A DNA stretch of 64,000 nt. It comes from Acidobacteriota bacterium. GTDB lineage: Bacteria > Acidobacteriota > Terriglobia > Terriglobales > Acidobacteriaceae. The translations under genes were made by a program, and so were the position numbers. The notes under the pieces are model-generated. The model ran no database searches. It saw only the letters and a list, made by a program, of their open reading frames with translations, and was not told the origin of the DNA. Shown piece after piece: positions 18,395 through 28,034 of the stretch. The stretch's first letter is position 1. Each line of letters opens with the position of its first letter. Where the stretch lies: positions 1 to 64,000 of the forward strand of contig JABCZL010000011.1 of the NCBI GenBank assembly GCA_013289685.1, read 5' to 3'.

Positions 18395-19132
18395 TCACGA
18401 AATCGGATGACCCACGATGTCAAACACTAACTTCTCCATTTCCACAACCTCAGTGCGGATCCCGCGGCGCGATCTCCACCATTGGTCAGGATCAAACGCC
18501 GAGTAGCGTGCGGAACATATTGTAACCCTCGCCGGGTGGCCCTTCATGGAACGATGAAGCATTCGGTAAAGACGCCGTGAGTGATCCAAAGTGCTCACCG
18601 CTACGATTGAGCGGAACCCGTGTTGATCGCACCAGCCGGCAAGCGCCGGTCCTTCGTCCGCGGTTCCGGACACATATGTTGGAATCAGATCGACGGCGTC
18701 GACACCAAGCGCCCTGAGTTGTCGAACGGATCGTGCCGCCGCGTTTTCGTACGCGATCCCGCGCCGACCGAACTCACGCTCCACCACGGCATCCGGAGTT
18801 TCGCCGAAAACTGCGACTCGCGTGGATACGCCGCTGTGAACAAGATCGGCGGCTTCCAGCACTCCGGCGCCGTCGGCATCGACCATCACGACGATGGCGT
18901 CGGCTGGTTCGATGCGGTCATTGACGACTAGCGCCCATCCAACTGCCCGCAGAATTGGCAATCGAATGGCGGAGATAGCAATGCTGACAACCCCCAACAC
19001 CACGACAGCCAACACAATTCCGGCACATCGCCGCCGGCGACCGCTCATCTTCTCCGCGATCTGGAACTCCCGACAGAACTGCTGCGGATTCGTGCTGAAG
19101 GCCATCGGTCGTCGAAACGCCGGGGCTTTCAA
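18395..19132 (-). CDS. YdcF/SanA-like DUF218-family membrane-anchored protein
   Basis: Up to 245 residues; the TTG at 19132 overlaps the TGA of the upstream methyltransferase as TTGA, while in-frame ATGs lie at 19105 and 19048. One membrane span is seen (IVLAVVVLGVVSIAISAIRL), followed by a DUF218-type alpha/beta domain: DAIVVMVDADGAGVLEAADL, VHSGVSTRVAVFG, ATG-like loop AYENAAARSVRQLRALG and IVAVSTLDHSRRLYRML. DUF218 proteins such as ElyC and SanA influence envelope polysaccharide or peptidoglycan metabolism in other bacteria. The role in this locus is inferred from position. Weak sequence match, moderate confidence in the family. Confidence 0.62.
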   Translation of the reverse strand: MKAPAFRRPMAFSTNPQQFCREFQIAEKMSGRRRRCAGIVLAVVVLGVVSIAISAIRLPILRAVGWALVVNDRIEPADAIVVMVDADGAGVLEAADLVHSGVSTRVAVFGETPDAVVEREFGRRGIAYENAAARSVRQLRALGVDAVDLIPTYVSGTADEGPALAGWCDQHGFRSIVAVSTLDHSRRLYRMLHRSMKGHPARVTICSARYSAFDPDQWWRSRRGIRTEVVEMEKLVFDIVGHPIS

Positions 19133-19875
19133 TCTGGGATCTCGCTCTTGCGGACAAACTTGAGCATCATCTGCAGATCTTGGCCCGGCGAACCGGACAC
19201 ATGTCCAAGCGACTGCAAGGTACCAACATCGACCACTTGCAATCCATGGCGCTCCGCTGCGGATGTGTAGAATCCACGACTACGGCTGACGAGAGGAAAT
19301 TCTTGCCATCTGCCATCTTGTTCATTTCCGATCTTCACGTTGGCATACATTCGGCCGTTGCGCTCAAGATTGCGTGACACCAAGTCCAGACAGGCATCTA
19401 AACTTTTGTCTTCCATGTGTATTAAAACGGAGAAGGCCCAGATAAACTCAAACTTCCGGTCGAGCGTTGCTCTTGAAAGATCATCGGTGGCGAGTAAAGT
19501 CGGAACCTTCGATTGGATCCCCGCCTCTTGCAGCGCTCTTACGCCCTCATCGAGAATTGCCTTGCGCGACTCGATGCCGTAATAGTGCCCCTCGGTGAGA
19601 TATTCAATGATGGGAAGACCGCCCCTGAGAACACCGCACCCAAGGTCGAGTACATAGTGTTCGGGAGCCATGCCGACACTCTTGAGGAAGCGGATTTGAA
19701 AATCTCGCTTCATCTTCCAAAGGTGACTGGGGCCGACCAGTGCCTGGCGCCGTTCGAACGCACTCGTAAGCCCGAACCTCGACTTGACCTGATATAACTT
19801 CGCCCGCAGCATATTGGCGGGATAGCGATACCAAGTTGAAGAATTGTCAAAGAGTATCTGAAGCGAGGATTTCAA
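19129..19875 (-). CDS. Class I SAM-dependent methyltransferase
   Basis: About 248 residues from a TTG at 19875, chosen because GAGAAGG lies about 8 bases upstream and because longer readings would run into the neighbouring FkbM gene; ATG 19812 is an alternative. The SAM-binding motif I is VLDLGCGVLRGG, followed by YYGIESRKAILDEG (acidic residue of motif II) and FEFIWAFSVLIHM (motif IV region). It probably methylates a sugar hydroxyl or an intermediate of the polysaccharide repeat unit; acceptor unknown. It is one of seven methyltransferases in the locus. Confidence 0.8.
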   Translation of the reverse strand: MKSSLQILFDNSSTWYRYPANMLRAKLYQVKSRFGLTSAFERRQALVGPSHLWKMKRDFQIRFLKSVGMAPEHYVLDLGCGVLRGGLPIIEYLTEGHYYGIESRKAILDEGVRALQEAGIQSKVPTLLATDDLSRATLDRKFEFIWAFSVLIHMEDKSLDACLDLVSRNLERNGRMYANVKIGNEQDGRWQEFPLVSRSRGFYTSAAERHGLQVVDVGTLQSLGHVSGSPGQDLQMMLKFVRKSEIPD

Positions 19876-19936
19876 TTTCGCACCTTCTCGTGGGATTGTG
19901 GCCTTCGGTATGAAAGACCGTTTTAGAAGAGAAATC

Positions 19937-20896
19937 TTATTGCACGACGAAATCACGAATATTCGCCAGTTCGACGATTCCGTCCTGGGCGAGCAGGTAA
20001 TTCCGCTCTTTGAACCCTGTTGCTCGAATGTAGCCGGTGCGTACCAAGCCGAGCTGCTCGACAATTTGGAAAATGTTGTAGCCCAGATCTCGTGTGATAT
20101 CGCTTACCTCACGCGCGACCCGTTCGTTAAGAATTTCGATCAGAAGAGTAGGCTTGCAATTCGAGAGAAACGCACCCATGCCAAGAAGAACCTGCGGCTC
20201 GGATAACTCGACATCAATTTTCACGAGATCGACGCTGCCCAAACCCGCACCAGACAAAACGTCGTCAAGGCGCTTGGTTGCGACGGCATACTCAACGACC
20301 CCGCCACAGCCCTCCGACATGGAAGGGTGCAGAGAAGCGGTCAACTCGTGGTCGCTAGAAAAATCGTAGATTGGCGCTTCGCCGGTGATATCGGAGGCAG
20401 CCAGTTTTTCGACAGTGACATTGCCGCCATTCAACTCTACATTTCGCTGGAGGCGACGGAAGACCCGCTCGACTGGTTCCAGCGCAACCACGGTTGCGGT
20501 CGGATTGAGGCAACGTGCGGCCAGCGCGTAAATCCCGGTGTTTGCCCCAACATCCAAAATAACGTGCGCGTGTGGGGCCAATCTGCGCCAGATCTGGAGA
20601 GACGTTCCTTCATATCCATTACCAAACCCGTTCCAGAAAAGATCGTTTTCCAGCATGTAGCCCCAGTGTTGAAGGCGAAAACGGTGGAACTCGTCGATCT
20701 CCACGGTAAATGGGCCCCTAAAATGGAGGTGTCCGGTGAGATTCCGGGGCAAACGGACGGTCCGACGCAGAACCTCGAGAACCGGGCGTCTGAAAGGCAG
20801 ATGTGCGTACACGTGCTTGATCAACGTGCGAATTGTGGCTTCTCTCATACGATAACCCGGACCAAGTGCGCCGTACGGCGAACCACGAGGCTGCAT
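19937..20896 (-). CDS. FkbM-family methyltransferase
   Basis: A 319-residue SAM-dependent O-methyltransferase of the FkbM type (an alternative start is the ATG at 20848). Motifs: VILDVGANTGIYALAA (motif I), VVALEPVERVFRRLQRNVEL (motif II), LVKIDVELSEPQVLLGM (the FkbM 'KIDVEG.E..vl.G' block, here with ELS in place of EG), and PTLLIEILNE. FkbM enzymes commonly methylate sugar hydroxyls in glycolipids and exopolysaccharides. It is followed closely by the methyltransferase at 19129 and preceded by that at 20914, forming a three-methyltransferase run. Confidence 0.87.
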   Translation of the reverse strand: MQPRGSPYGALGPGYRMREATIRTLIKHVYAHLPFRRPVLEVLRRTVRLPRNLTGHLHFRGPFTVEIDEFHRFRLQHWGYMLENDLFWNGFGNGYEGTSLQIWRRLAPHAHVILDVGANTGIYALAARCLNPTATVVALEPVERVFRRLQRNVELNGGNVTVEKLAASDITGEAPIYDFSSDHELTASLHPSMSEGCGGVVEYAVATKRLDDVLSGAGLGSVDLVKIDVELSEPQVLLGMGAFLSNCKPTLLIEILNERVAREVSDITRDLGYNIFQIVEQLGLVRTGYIRATGFKERNYLLAQDGIVELANIRDFVVQ

Positions 20897-20913
20897 CGAC
20901 AGCCGCCACTTCG

Positions 20914-21528
20914 TTAAAGTTTCCGCAGAAGAAACTGATGATTTTCAATCAGGAGTTTTTCAAACCGGCCACCCGCAACGGCCTCGTCAACTGCCTTAGT
21001 CACTCCGTCTTGCCACCAGCCAGGACTGCCGTAATCGTCGCCCGCCACCAGGCCGTTGCGCTTTACCTTCGGCAGGAATATCTCCAAATCCATTTTCACG
21101 AATTGATAATGGTGATTCCCATCGATGTAAATCCAGTCGAAGTAGTTGTCAGGAAACTGCGGACAGCATTCCACGGATGTGCTCCGATGGACTTCAATAG
21201 TTCCTGATCTGATCGCAGACCCGAAGCGGCCTATGACCGATTCGTAGATTCTGTCCATCTTGGCCTGACTTTTTCCCAAGGAACCACCGTACCAACTGGA
21301 TGCATAGGCGGGATCGAGCTCAAACTTCCACGGATCGACAAGATGAAGCCTTTTCGGCTCATGCTCCATGATCAGCTCAGAGAAATCGCCCTTGTAGACG
21401 CCGATCTCGGCGCAGACGGAATTCCTGGGGATCTGGGTCAGAACGCAATCGCGGCAATCTCTGTCACGGCGCCTGGAAAACACGCGGGCTGCGTTTCGAA
21501 CGATGGATGCAGATGTCATCATGATCAT
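20914..21528 (-). CDS. Class I SAM-dependent methyltransferase (Methyltransf_24-like)
   Basis: A 204-residue methyltransferase; ATG 21528 is used because GGAAGG lies about 13 bases upstream and no credible start is seen further out. Motifs: SVCAEIGVYKGDFSELIM (SAM motif I), KRLHLVDPWKF (motif II aspartate) and FDWIYIDGNHHYQFVKMD, a 'YIDG.H.Y..v..D' block typical of the Methyltransf_24/CmcI-like group, then GLVAGDDYG. The histidine/aspartate cluster in that block often contributes to a metal-dependent active site. Substrate is presumed to be a sugar of the repeat unit. Confidence 0.82.
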   Translation of the reverse strand: MIMMTSASIVRNAARVFSRRRDRDCRDCVLTQIPRNSVCAEIGVYKGDFSELIMEHEPKRLHLVDPWKFELDPAYASSWYGGSLGKSQAKMDRIYESVIGRFGSAIRSGTIEVHRSTSVECCPQFPDNYFDWIYIDGNHHYQFVKMDLEIFLPKVKRNGLVAGDDYGSPGWWQDGVTKAVDEAVAGGRFEKLLIENHQFLLRKL

Positions 21529-21621
21529 GCCAAGCGTCACCTTCCTCAAGATTGTGCAGGTGCTCAAGCCACCGCGATTTGCCAATACTCCCACCAACTG
21601 CGAAGCATCAGTAACCCAGGG

Positions 21622-22611
21622 TCACGGCTCGGACGTTCTTTCTAGTCTGCCGGCTATCCGCGTCAATGGTTCTCGTTGTTCGCTGCCAGCGTTTTGATAC
21701 GCAAGGAATCTGTGGCCCAGCAGCGCCGCAAGCATTCCAACTCCCATGCTCACCCGCTGAAGCGAGCGAACAATCGCCGCCCAGTCCAACAATACCGACC
21801 ACCAGATTGCATTTATCGAACCTATGACCACGTGGCCGCATGCTTTAGAAAACCGAAACGTTCGAATGCGCAAACGGTTATCCACCACAGCTTCGGAAAA
21901 GACCCAGCCATTTCCGGTTTGGTACTCTCGCCGCAGGATCCAGGAGACAGTTCCACGCCCTGCAGAAACCGCCTCAAAGACGACAGCTTCCTGCGACCAC
22001 ACGATCCTGTGCCCGGCCTGCGCAACGCGGAGAAAGAAGTGTGTATCTTCGGCGCCTGACAATGCAAAAGCATCATCGAACCGTGTTACATGCCTGAACA
22101 CATCGCTTCCGACCAACACATTGTTGGCAGCACAGGCTCGTCGTGTCGTGCCGGTGGCGGATACCCGTGCGTCAAAAAATCCTCCCCCCCTTACCCAATC
22201 AGCGACGTCGGGAGCATATCTGGGCCACACCGAGCCGGACACCACATCGGCGGCGAACTCGGATTGCGTCCAAAGAAGCTCATCCAACCAGGAGGCAGAA
22301 GGAACCTCATCGTCATCAATGAATGCAACGAAATCCACCGAACCGGCTTCAATGATTGATCGGTTTCGTGCATGAGTGATGCCGCGTTTTGGCTCGACCA
22401 CATACTTGACCGGCCACCGAACAGAGACTTTCCGGCAGACTTCCTCGGCGGTCGCTAGTTCGTCGTTGTCCACGACCACGATCCGTATTTGCGGCGTATG
22501 AACCTTGCGAAACGTCAACCGGGCAATTCCGTCGAGCAGTTCGCGGAGGAGTTCCGGCCGTCTGAAAGTCGCAACGCAGATGGCTACGCGAATTTTGCTC
22601 CGTTGTGCCAT
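21622..22611 (-). CDS. Glycosyltransferase family 2
   Basis: A 329-residue GT2 enzyme adding a sugar to the lipid-linked repeat unit on the cytoplasmic face. GT-A features: VAICVATFRRPELLRELLDG, IRIVVVDND (UDP-binding aspartates), KRGITHARNRSI, FVAFIDDDEVPSASWLDEL with the DDD metal-binding motif, and the acceptor-side GAEDTHFFLRV with the catalytic-base region ED. A hydrophobic segment near residues 262-290 (VVIGSINAIWWSVLLDWAAI) could anchor it to the membrane. Nucleotide-sugar specificity cannot be deduced. Confidence 0.88.
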   Translation of the reverse strand: MAQRSKIRVAICVATFRRPELLRELLDGIARLTFRKVHTPQIRIVVVDNDELATAEEVCRKVSVRWPVKYVVEPKRGITHARNRSIIEAGSVDFVAFIDDDEVPSASWLDELLWTQSEFAADVVSGSVWPRYAPDVADWVRGGGFFDARVSATGTTRRACAANNVLVGSDVFRHVTRFDDAFALSGAEDTHFFLRVAQAGHRIVWSQEAVVFEAVSAGRGTVSWILRREYQTGNGWVFSEAVVDNRLRIRTFRFSKACGHVVIGSINAIWWSVLLDWAAIVRSLQRVSMGVGMLAALLGHRFLAYQNAGSEQREPLTRIAGRLERTSEP

Positions 22612-22730
22612 AGGCTATTGGCAGAGTTCCCTGCGTACGATCTTCTGACGCGCTTTCTTAAAACTCTGCGAAAGCAACTCAATGCCCTGTTGTGCAGAGG
22701 AGACAAAGCAAATTCGCCGGTCCTTCGACC

Positions 22731-24194
22731 CTACGCGTGAATGCGCGCGAGGTTTGGCCAAATCATCCCCCTCGCTTCGTGAAAGCAACGGAAGCGCGTG
22801 CACAATCCGTGCGTTAGAACAACCACTGAAGCGGTTAGCATTCCTCGGCCGGCTAGGCCCATTATGGTGGCGCCCATCGATGCCGGCAGAAAAGACGTTA
22901 CCAGGATGCCCATAACCAAGGCCGGGCCAACCGGCCAGATTTGATTCAGAATGTCTGAAATGCCAACGGACAATTCGCGACGAAGGAATGGCAAGAAAAC
23001 AGCTGTCGCGCACACGTATGCGAGGAGTACCGCGGAGGCGACTATTTCAATCCGTCTGGACCGCAATGCGAGAAGAAGCAACAGTATCTCAACAAGTCCA
23101 ATCAAAAGACTGGCGCGCAAAAGCGTTTTGGTTTCTCCCCGTGCCAACAAACATGGACCCACGACCTCGATGACGGCTCGCAACATGCCGTAGACACAAA
23201 GAATTTGAAGAGACGTTTCCGCCGGGATCCATTTACTACTACCCTTACCCAGGTAAGTGATCAGGAAATAATGGGCGTTTACCAATAGCGTGGAGTTGGC
23301 GACGACCGCGACGAGCGCTACTAGGTCAATGGTTTTCAGATACCAGCGCCGCATTGCAGCAGGGTCGTGTTGAATCGTTGCCATGGTTGGCAGCAGCACA
23401 TTGTTAACCGTATCTTGCAGAAGCGCGCAGATGAAACTGCCCCACGTAAATGCCAGCGCATAGTAGCCCAATTGGACGCTTCCCATGGATGTGCCAACCA
23501 GGAAATTATCCAGGTTGAATATCAGAAAGAAGAGAAGACCGCTTCCAAAGAAAGGCATGCAGAATCGAAGGTATTCCCGCGCCTCCGTCCAATCAAAACG
23601 CAAGCCGACGAAGCTTTTTCTCATAAATTGGGTGGTGACGCCGCCGGTGAGGGTTGCGCCGACATTTGCAACAATAACCGCCCAGTAACTCCACCCGTGC
23701 AAAACCAGCGTAACCGCAAGGATGCATTGAGCGACTGCGCCAGCAACTCCTGGAATCACCAAGGTCCGGTAATTCATTTCTCGGGTTAACAAAGCCTGTG
23801 GGACGAATCCAACAGTACTCACCAAAAAGCTTAAGGCCCCAATCCGAATCAAATTGCTGGTTGCTGGATGCTGAAACAAATGTCGTGCAAAAGGAGCGAA
23901 CAACCAGGCGAGAACAAACGCGCCGAAGCTAAGAATAATCTTCAAAGTGAAGGCAGTTTGAATACTATTCGGGTGAAGGACCGGGCGGCGAATAACAGCA
24001 TTGCCCAATCCCATGTCACTGAAACGGCCTGCAAAAACGATAATGACGCTCGCAAACCCAATCACTCCATAATCACTCGGAGTAAGATTTCTAGCCACAA
24101 CCAGACCGGTTACGGCCCAGCAACCAACAGTTATCCCCTTAGTGAAAGTGGTGTAAATGAGGTTGCGAAATGTCTTCGTTTTCGAAATCTTCAT
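22731..24194 (-). CDS. wzx: Wzx-type oligosaccharide flippase
   Basis: A 487-residue polytopic membrane protein of the polysaccharide transporter (PST/MOP) type that would move the undecaprenyl-linked repeat unit across the inner membrane. ATG 24194 starts the cytosolic segment MKISKTKTFRNLIYTTF; a GTG at 24257 would overlap the upstream gene. The family's opening is visible (GLVVARNLTPSDYGVIGFAS, FSDMGLGNAVIRR), followed by about 12 hydrophobic helices and conserved central FGSGLLFFLIFNLDNFLVG. Together with the Wzy-like gene at 32410 this defines a Wzx/Wzy pathway. Confidence 0.9.
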   Translation of the reverse strand: MKISKTKTFRNLIYTTFTKGITVGCWAVTGLVVARNLTPSDYGVIGFASVIIVFAGRFSDMGLGNAVIRRPVLHPNSIQTAFTLKIILSFGAFVLAWLFAPFARHLFQHPATSNLIRIGALSFLVSTVGFVPQALLTREMNYRTLVIPGVAGAVAQCILAVTLVLHGWSYWAVIVANVGATLTGGVTTQFMRKSFVGLRFDWTEAREYLRFCMPFFGSGLLFFLIFNLDNFLVGTSMGSVQLGYYALAFTWGSFICALLQDTVNNVLLPTMATIQHDPAAMRRWYLKTIDLVALVAVVANSTLLVNAHYFLITYLGKGSSKWIPAETSLQILCVYGMLRAVIEVVGPCLLARGETKTLLRASLLIGLVEILLLLLALRSRRIEIVASAVLLAYVCATAVFLPFLRRELSVGISDILNQIWPVGPALVMGILVTSFLPASMGATIMGLAGRGMLTASVVVLTHGLCTRFRCFHEARGMIWPNLARIHA

Positions 24195-24249
24195 CGACTT
24201 CTTGGGGACAACGAGCGCGGGCAAAACGTAATTTTCATGGAAGCCTGAG

Positions 24250-25362
24250 TTAACCACTCGCTAAGGCAGTCTTGAGGGCAGCGTTTAGTAGAGGGAGTTG
24301 CACACTGGCCCTAAATACTTCCCCCCGCGCCCTGGCCGACACGCTCATGTTCAGGCGGAGGCGATCCTCGGTCAAAAGCCTTCGGAGAGCGTCCGCCAAG
24401 GCGGCGTTGTCCTCCGGGGGAACCAGAAATCCGCACTGCTCGGAGACAATTTCCATTGCCCCTCCCATCGCACTGGTAACCACGGGTAGGCCAGCTTGCA
24501 ATGCTTCAACAAAGGCGATGCCGAATGGTTCGGGGGGATAGGTATTCGGATGGCAAAAGATGTCGGCTGCCGCCAGCAGTTCCGCTACATCGTTTCTCGT
24601 GCCGAGAAAGCGAACACGGTCGGCGATCCCGAGTTCCCCTGCCAGACTTTTGAGATTGTCGAAGTAGGCGATTTCCTTCTTTTTCTGCGGGCCTCCGACG
24701 ATCCAACACGTCCACCGGACGGATTTCAGCGTGGCGAGCGCCCGGAGCAGGCGCGTGTGGCCTTTTCTCTCCACCATCCTGCAAACTTGTATTACGAGCG
24801 GGTCTTCAGGAGGCGTGGTGAATCGTGCACGAATCGCATTTCGTTTCTCGGCAGTCAGCTCTATTTGCCTATCCACGGGGTAATACACGACCGTTCCGTT
24901 AGCATGGGGCATGCACCTGAGCAGGAACTGGCTGTCGAAAACTGAGAGGTCCAGGAAGCGAGCGTAGATCAGGCGCACGAGCCGTTCGAGCTTTGAACTT
25001 GGATTGGTTTCGTTGTGAAAGTAGCGGACCGTCTTAACTTTGCGGCGCCACAGTACATCGGCGAAGCCCGTAACCAAATAGGGATAGTTGTGGAAGACCG
25101 CCACATCGTATTTGTGCTCCCTACAGGCCTGATTTAGCCGTCGGCGCGCCAGATGCAGCGCCCTCGGGTGCCTATGCGAAGCGCTACCGAGATAGTGCAC
25201 TTGAGCTCCGGTCAGGCGAATCGTCTCGATGGCTGGCCCTTCGGCGGTGAACGCGAAATCATGGCTCGAAGTTCGATCGACGGCCATATTTCGGGCCACG
25301 GTGATCAGGAAACTCTCCACGCCGCCGACTAGCGCATCACCTGAAATGTGTAGCACTTTCAT
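24250..25362 (-). CDS. Glycosyltransferase family 4
   Basis: A 370-residue GT-B enzyme. ATG 25362 (MKVLHISGDALVGGVESFL) gives the usual GT4 start with the glycine-rich acceptor loop. The C-terminal domain has VCRMVERKGHTRLLRALATL (donor-binding RK), VRFLGTRNDVAELLAAADIF and the E-x7-E motif in PEPFGIAFVEALQAGLPVV. Retaining activity with an NDP-sugar donor is expected; the sugar is unknown. It is one of five GT4 enzymes in the locus. Confidence 0.9.
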   Translation of the reverse strand: MKVLHISGDALVGGVESFLITVARNMAVDRTSSHDFAFTAEGPAIETIRLTGAQVHYLGSASHRHPRALHLARRRLNQACREHKYDVAVFHNYPYLVTGFADVLWRRKVKTVRYFHNETNPSSKLERLVRLIYARFLDLSVFDSQFLLRCMPHANGTVVYYPVDRQIELTAEKRNAIRARFTTPPEDPLVIQVCRMVERKGHTRLLRALATLKSVRWTCWIVGGPQKKKEIAYFDNLKSLAGELGIADRVRFLGTRNDVAELLAAADIFCHPNTYPPEPFGIAFVEALQAGLPVVTSAMGGAMEIVSEQCGFLVPPEDNAALADALRRLLTEDRLRLNMSVSARARGEVFRASVQLPLLNAALKTALASG

Positions 25363-25465
25363 CAGCCGTCTCGCTGCAAACAAGTTCTCGTTCTGCTGAG
25401 CCGGCGCCTAACTACGAGGCGCCACCTTGGCAAACGGTCAGCCCTAACTCTTTTTCTGTTTTTAT

Positions 25466-26509
25466 TTACGGGCGAGTACGTGAGATTAGAACGTTTACCT
25501 GTTCTTTCGGTGTTTCCAAGAGCTCTTCAAAGTTGTCCCGTCGGGGAAGCGCCGAATAGGTGAGACAGTATTCCGCCCCATACTGATTGGGAATAATCCA
25601 CGGTCGAAAGCCTCGCCTGCGAATGGGGCGCAATAGATCATCGACATCGTACTCTGACGGGTTCAGTTCGAGAAAGATCTCCAGATCGCCTGGAACAGAA
25701 TCGAGCACCGGCTCCAAGCCTCGAAGCACCTCACATTCAGCGCCTTCTACATCGATTTTAAGGATGCGCAGCGTGGAGATTTCTTCGGGACTGAGAATTT
25801 CAGGCAACGGACAGGCTGGAATCTGGCCTGCTAGCTCGCACCTTTGACGCTCTGCGAACGACGGAACGACGGTAGAAACTCCGGAGTGGGAAGGTGGTCC
25901 CTGAAAAAAGGACAATAGTCTCCGCGAACTCCAGACCGCCTCGTTCACAAGGCGTACATTACCGAGCCGATTGTTGGTGACATTCTCCTGTAGGCACAAG
26001 AAATTCGTTGGCGATGCTTCGATGGCGACAACTCGACCTGTCGAGCCCACCGTGTTGGCCGCCAGAAGGGTATACCATCCGATGTTGGCCCCCACGTCGA
26101 CGAAGGTACGACCGGGTCGTAACCGTTGCTTTATCAACCGGCTTACCTCGGGTTCCCACTGCCCAAAGTAGTAGACATACCGGGAGAGCATGTCTGAGGA
26201 ATCACCGGTAAAGCGCCCGTACTCAGTGCCGACGGTGAAGCGGTGTTGAAGCCCCACCAATCGGGTACGGCCAATGTGATTCCAGATCGCTGTGCGCAGA
26301 GCCATTGGCCCATACCTTACAAGCGCACGCACTGAGGGAATGAATGGAATGAAACATTGAGCAACCAGGGCCTTCCATGACGGCAATTCGACGCCCGCAG
26401 TCGCACTTGCGACCAAGCGTTTTCCTCTAGTCGCCACCGAGTCGAACGGTGCGATGGACTTCAGTGGATTGCCCATAGGTGGGGGCGGTGCTGGGCTTGG
26501 AACGCTCAT
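25466..26509 (-). CDS. FkbM-family methyltransferase
   Basis: A 347-residue SAM-dependent O-methyltransferase. Motifs: GRTFVDVGANIGWYTLLAAN (motif I), GRVVAIEASPTNFLCLQENV (motif II), and LRILKIDVEGAECEVLRGLE, the full FkbM 'KIDVEGaE..vL.G' block, followed by EIFLELNPSEYD. Compared with the FkbM gene at 19937, the signature is canonical. The N-terminal 100 residues form an extension of unclear role. Expected to methylate a hydroxyl of the polymer. Confidence 0.88.
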   Translation of the reverse strand: MSVPSPAPPPPMGNPLKSIAPFDSVATRGKRLVASATAGVELPSWKALVAQCFIPFIPSVRALVRYGPMALRTAIWNHIGRTRLVGLQHRFTVGTEYGRFTGDSSDMLSRYVYYFGQWEPEVSRLIKQRLRPGRTFVDVGANIGWYTLLAANTVGSTGRVVAIEASPTNFLCLQENVTNNRLGNVRLVNEAVWSSRRLLSFFQGPPSHSGVSTVVPSFAERQRCELAGQIPACPLPEILSPEEISTLRILKIDVEGAECEVLRGLEPVLDSVPGDLEIFLELNPSEYDVDDLLRPIRRRGFRPWIIPNQYGAEYCLTYSALPRRDNFEELLETPKEQVNVLISRTRP

Positions 26510-26705
26510 TCACATGTAGAGTAAGCAGCGAAAGGCATCGCAGAATAAAATCTTGATCGTGTTCGGGCTACCTGGTGGCGGCGATGTCTTCTGTGGTGGT
26601 GGCGCCGTTCGGTGGCATCGCAATAGACCAAGGATTCAGGTGCCCCGAATGAAATGGAACCGGACCGCTAATTTGCGTGCAAAAGCGGTTTGAAGATTAC
26701 GAGTG

Positions 26706-27890
26706 TCAAGCAACGGCCGGCGCACCGGCGCTCCCTTCCTCCTGCGATAGCCAGCTGTGCCGGTGGTCATAGGCATGCAGCAGCTTCTGCGCTGTGCGCT
26801 CCCAGGAGAATTCTCGTAGCACTGCCTGCCGTCCATCAGCCCCCATTGTTTCCAGCTGGTCAGTGCTGGCCTCGGCCATGTACCGTAATCCCCGTGCAAC
26901 CCCTTCCTTGGTCGGCAGAACTTGCATTCCTGCCGCGTGCTGTTGGAAAAAATCGCCGAAAAAGCTGCCGCTCGAAACCAGGCAAGGTTTGCCTAATTCC
27001 AAAGCGTCCAGAACTGAAAATGGAACACCTGCCTCCCATCTGGAAGGATGAATAAGAACATCACACGACGCCAGGAAGTTGAATTTATCCTGGCCCATTC
27101 TCGGGCCAATGAACAGCACGGTATCCTGAAGACCCAGTTCCGCGACTCTTCTTCTTAGTGCTAGCGTTCTATTTTTCCAGTCGGGTCCCGCAAGAATTAT
27201 GACCACATTGCTCAAGCTGGGACGAATTCGCGAGCAGGCTTCAACCACCAGGTCGAGCCCCTTATGGGCCGGATCCAGCCGGCCGAGAAACCCGAAGATC
27301 CTCTTGCCGCTCAATTTCGGGTACTGTCTAAGGAGAACGCCGCGGTCAAGCGAGTGCAAATCCGTACCCTCCAGCCCATGAGGGGCCACTATAGCGGGAG
27401 CATCGCCACTAAAGGGACGAACCGCATCTGCCTCGGCCGGACTGATACAGTGAATGAGCGATGCCCCGCGACAAAAAGATCGGCCTAGAAGCGCGAGATA
27501 CGTAACTTTTCTCAGCCAGCCGCGCGCCAATACTTCTTCCATTAAACCCCCGTGGGGAGAGATCGCATAGGGAATACCCTCACGGCGGAGCCAGTGCGCC
27601 AGCCGCACGTTCCTAGGGGTGTACACGCCATGAAAGTGGACGACATCCGGTCTTATTCCGCTCAGCGTTTTCGTGAGGATCGAGGGAAGTGAAAAGGGAT
27701 CACGGGGCGGGTGAAAGTTTTGAACTACCGCGCGCCCGATTGTGAGGGGAGCCTTTTCAGACAGCCCGAATACAAACACTCGAGCGCCCAGTTCAGCGGT
27801 ACACTTCGCCAGGTTGTAGATGACCCTGTCGCCGCCGTTTGTGCCGTTGGGATTGGCTCGACCGTGCAGAAAATGTACGACTCTCAGCAT
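26706..27890 (-). CDS. Glycosyltransferase family 4
   Basis: A 394-residue GT-B enzyme. Features: VVHFLHGRANPNGTNGGDRV at the N-terminus, VVHFHGVYTPRNVRLAHWLR, ISPHGGLMEEVLA, FGFLGRLDPAHKGLDLVVEA (donor-binding region with K), VLFIGPRMGQDKFNFLASCD and VLIHPSRWEAGVPFSVLDAL with the E-x7-(D/E) motif region. The WecB/capsule-type 'SPHG' loop is common in GT4 enzymes of exopolysaccharide loci. 195 bases without a recognisable gene separate it from the FkbM gene downstream. Confidence 0.88.
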   Translation of the reverse strand: MLRVVHFLHGRANPNGTNGGDRVIYNLAKCTAELGARVFVFGLSEKAPLTIGRAVVQNFHPPRDPFSLPSILTKTLSGIRPDVVHFHGVYTPRNVRLAHWLRREGIPYAISPHGGLMEEVLARGWLRKVTYLALLGRSFCRGASLIHCISPAEADAVRPFSGDAPAIVAPHGLEGTDLHSLDRGVLLRQYPKLSGKRIFGFLGRLDPAHKGLDLVVEACSRIRPSLSNVVIILAGPDWKNRTLALRRRVAELGLQDTVLFIGPRMGQDKFNFLASCDVLIHPSRWEAGVPFSVLDALELGKPCLVSSGSFFGDFFQQHAAGMQVLPTKEGVARGLRYMAEASTDQLETMGADGRQAVLREFSWERTAQKLLHAYDHRHSWLSQEEGSAGAPAVA

Positions 27891-28034
27891 TTAGGTTCCT
27901 GGGTCCGCGTGTGATGTTTGCCAATGACGGTCAGATAGGTCAGAGCGCAACGCTGACGGACGCCGCCCGAGGCCGCAACCACCAGGCAGAGAAATCACAA
28001 CGCCACCCGACAGTTCCTGGTTGTGCTCGCGAAG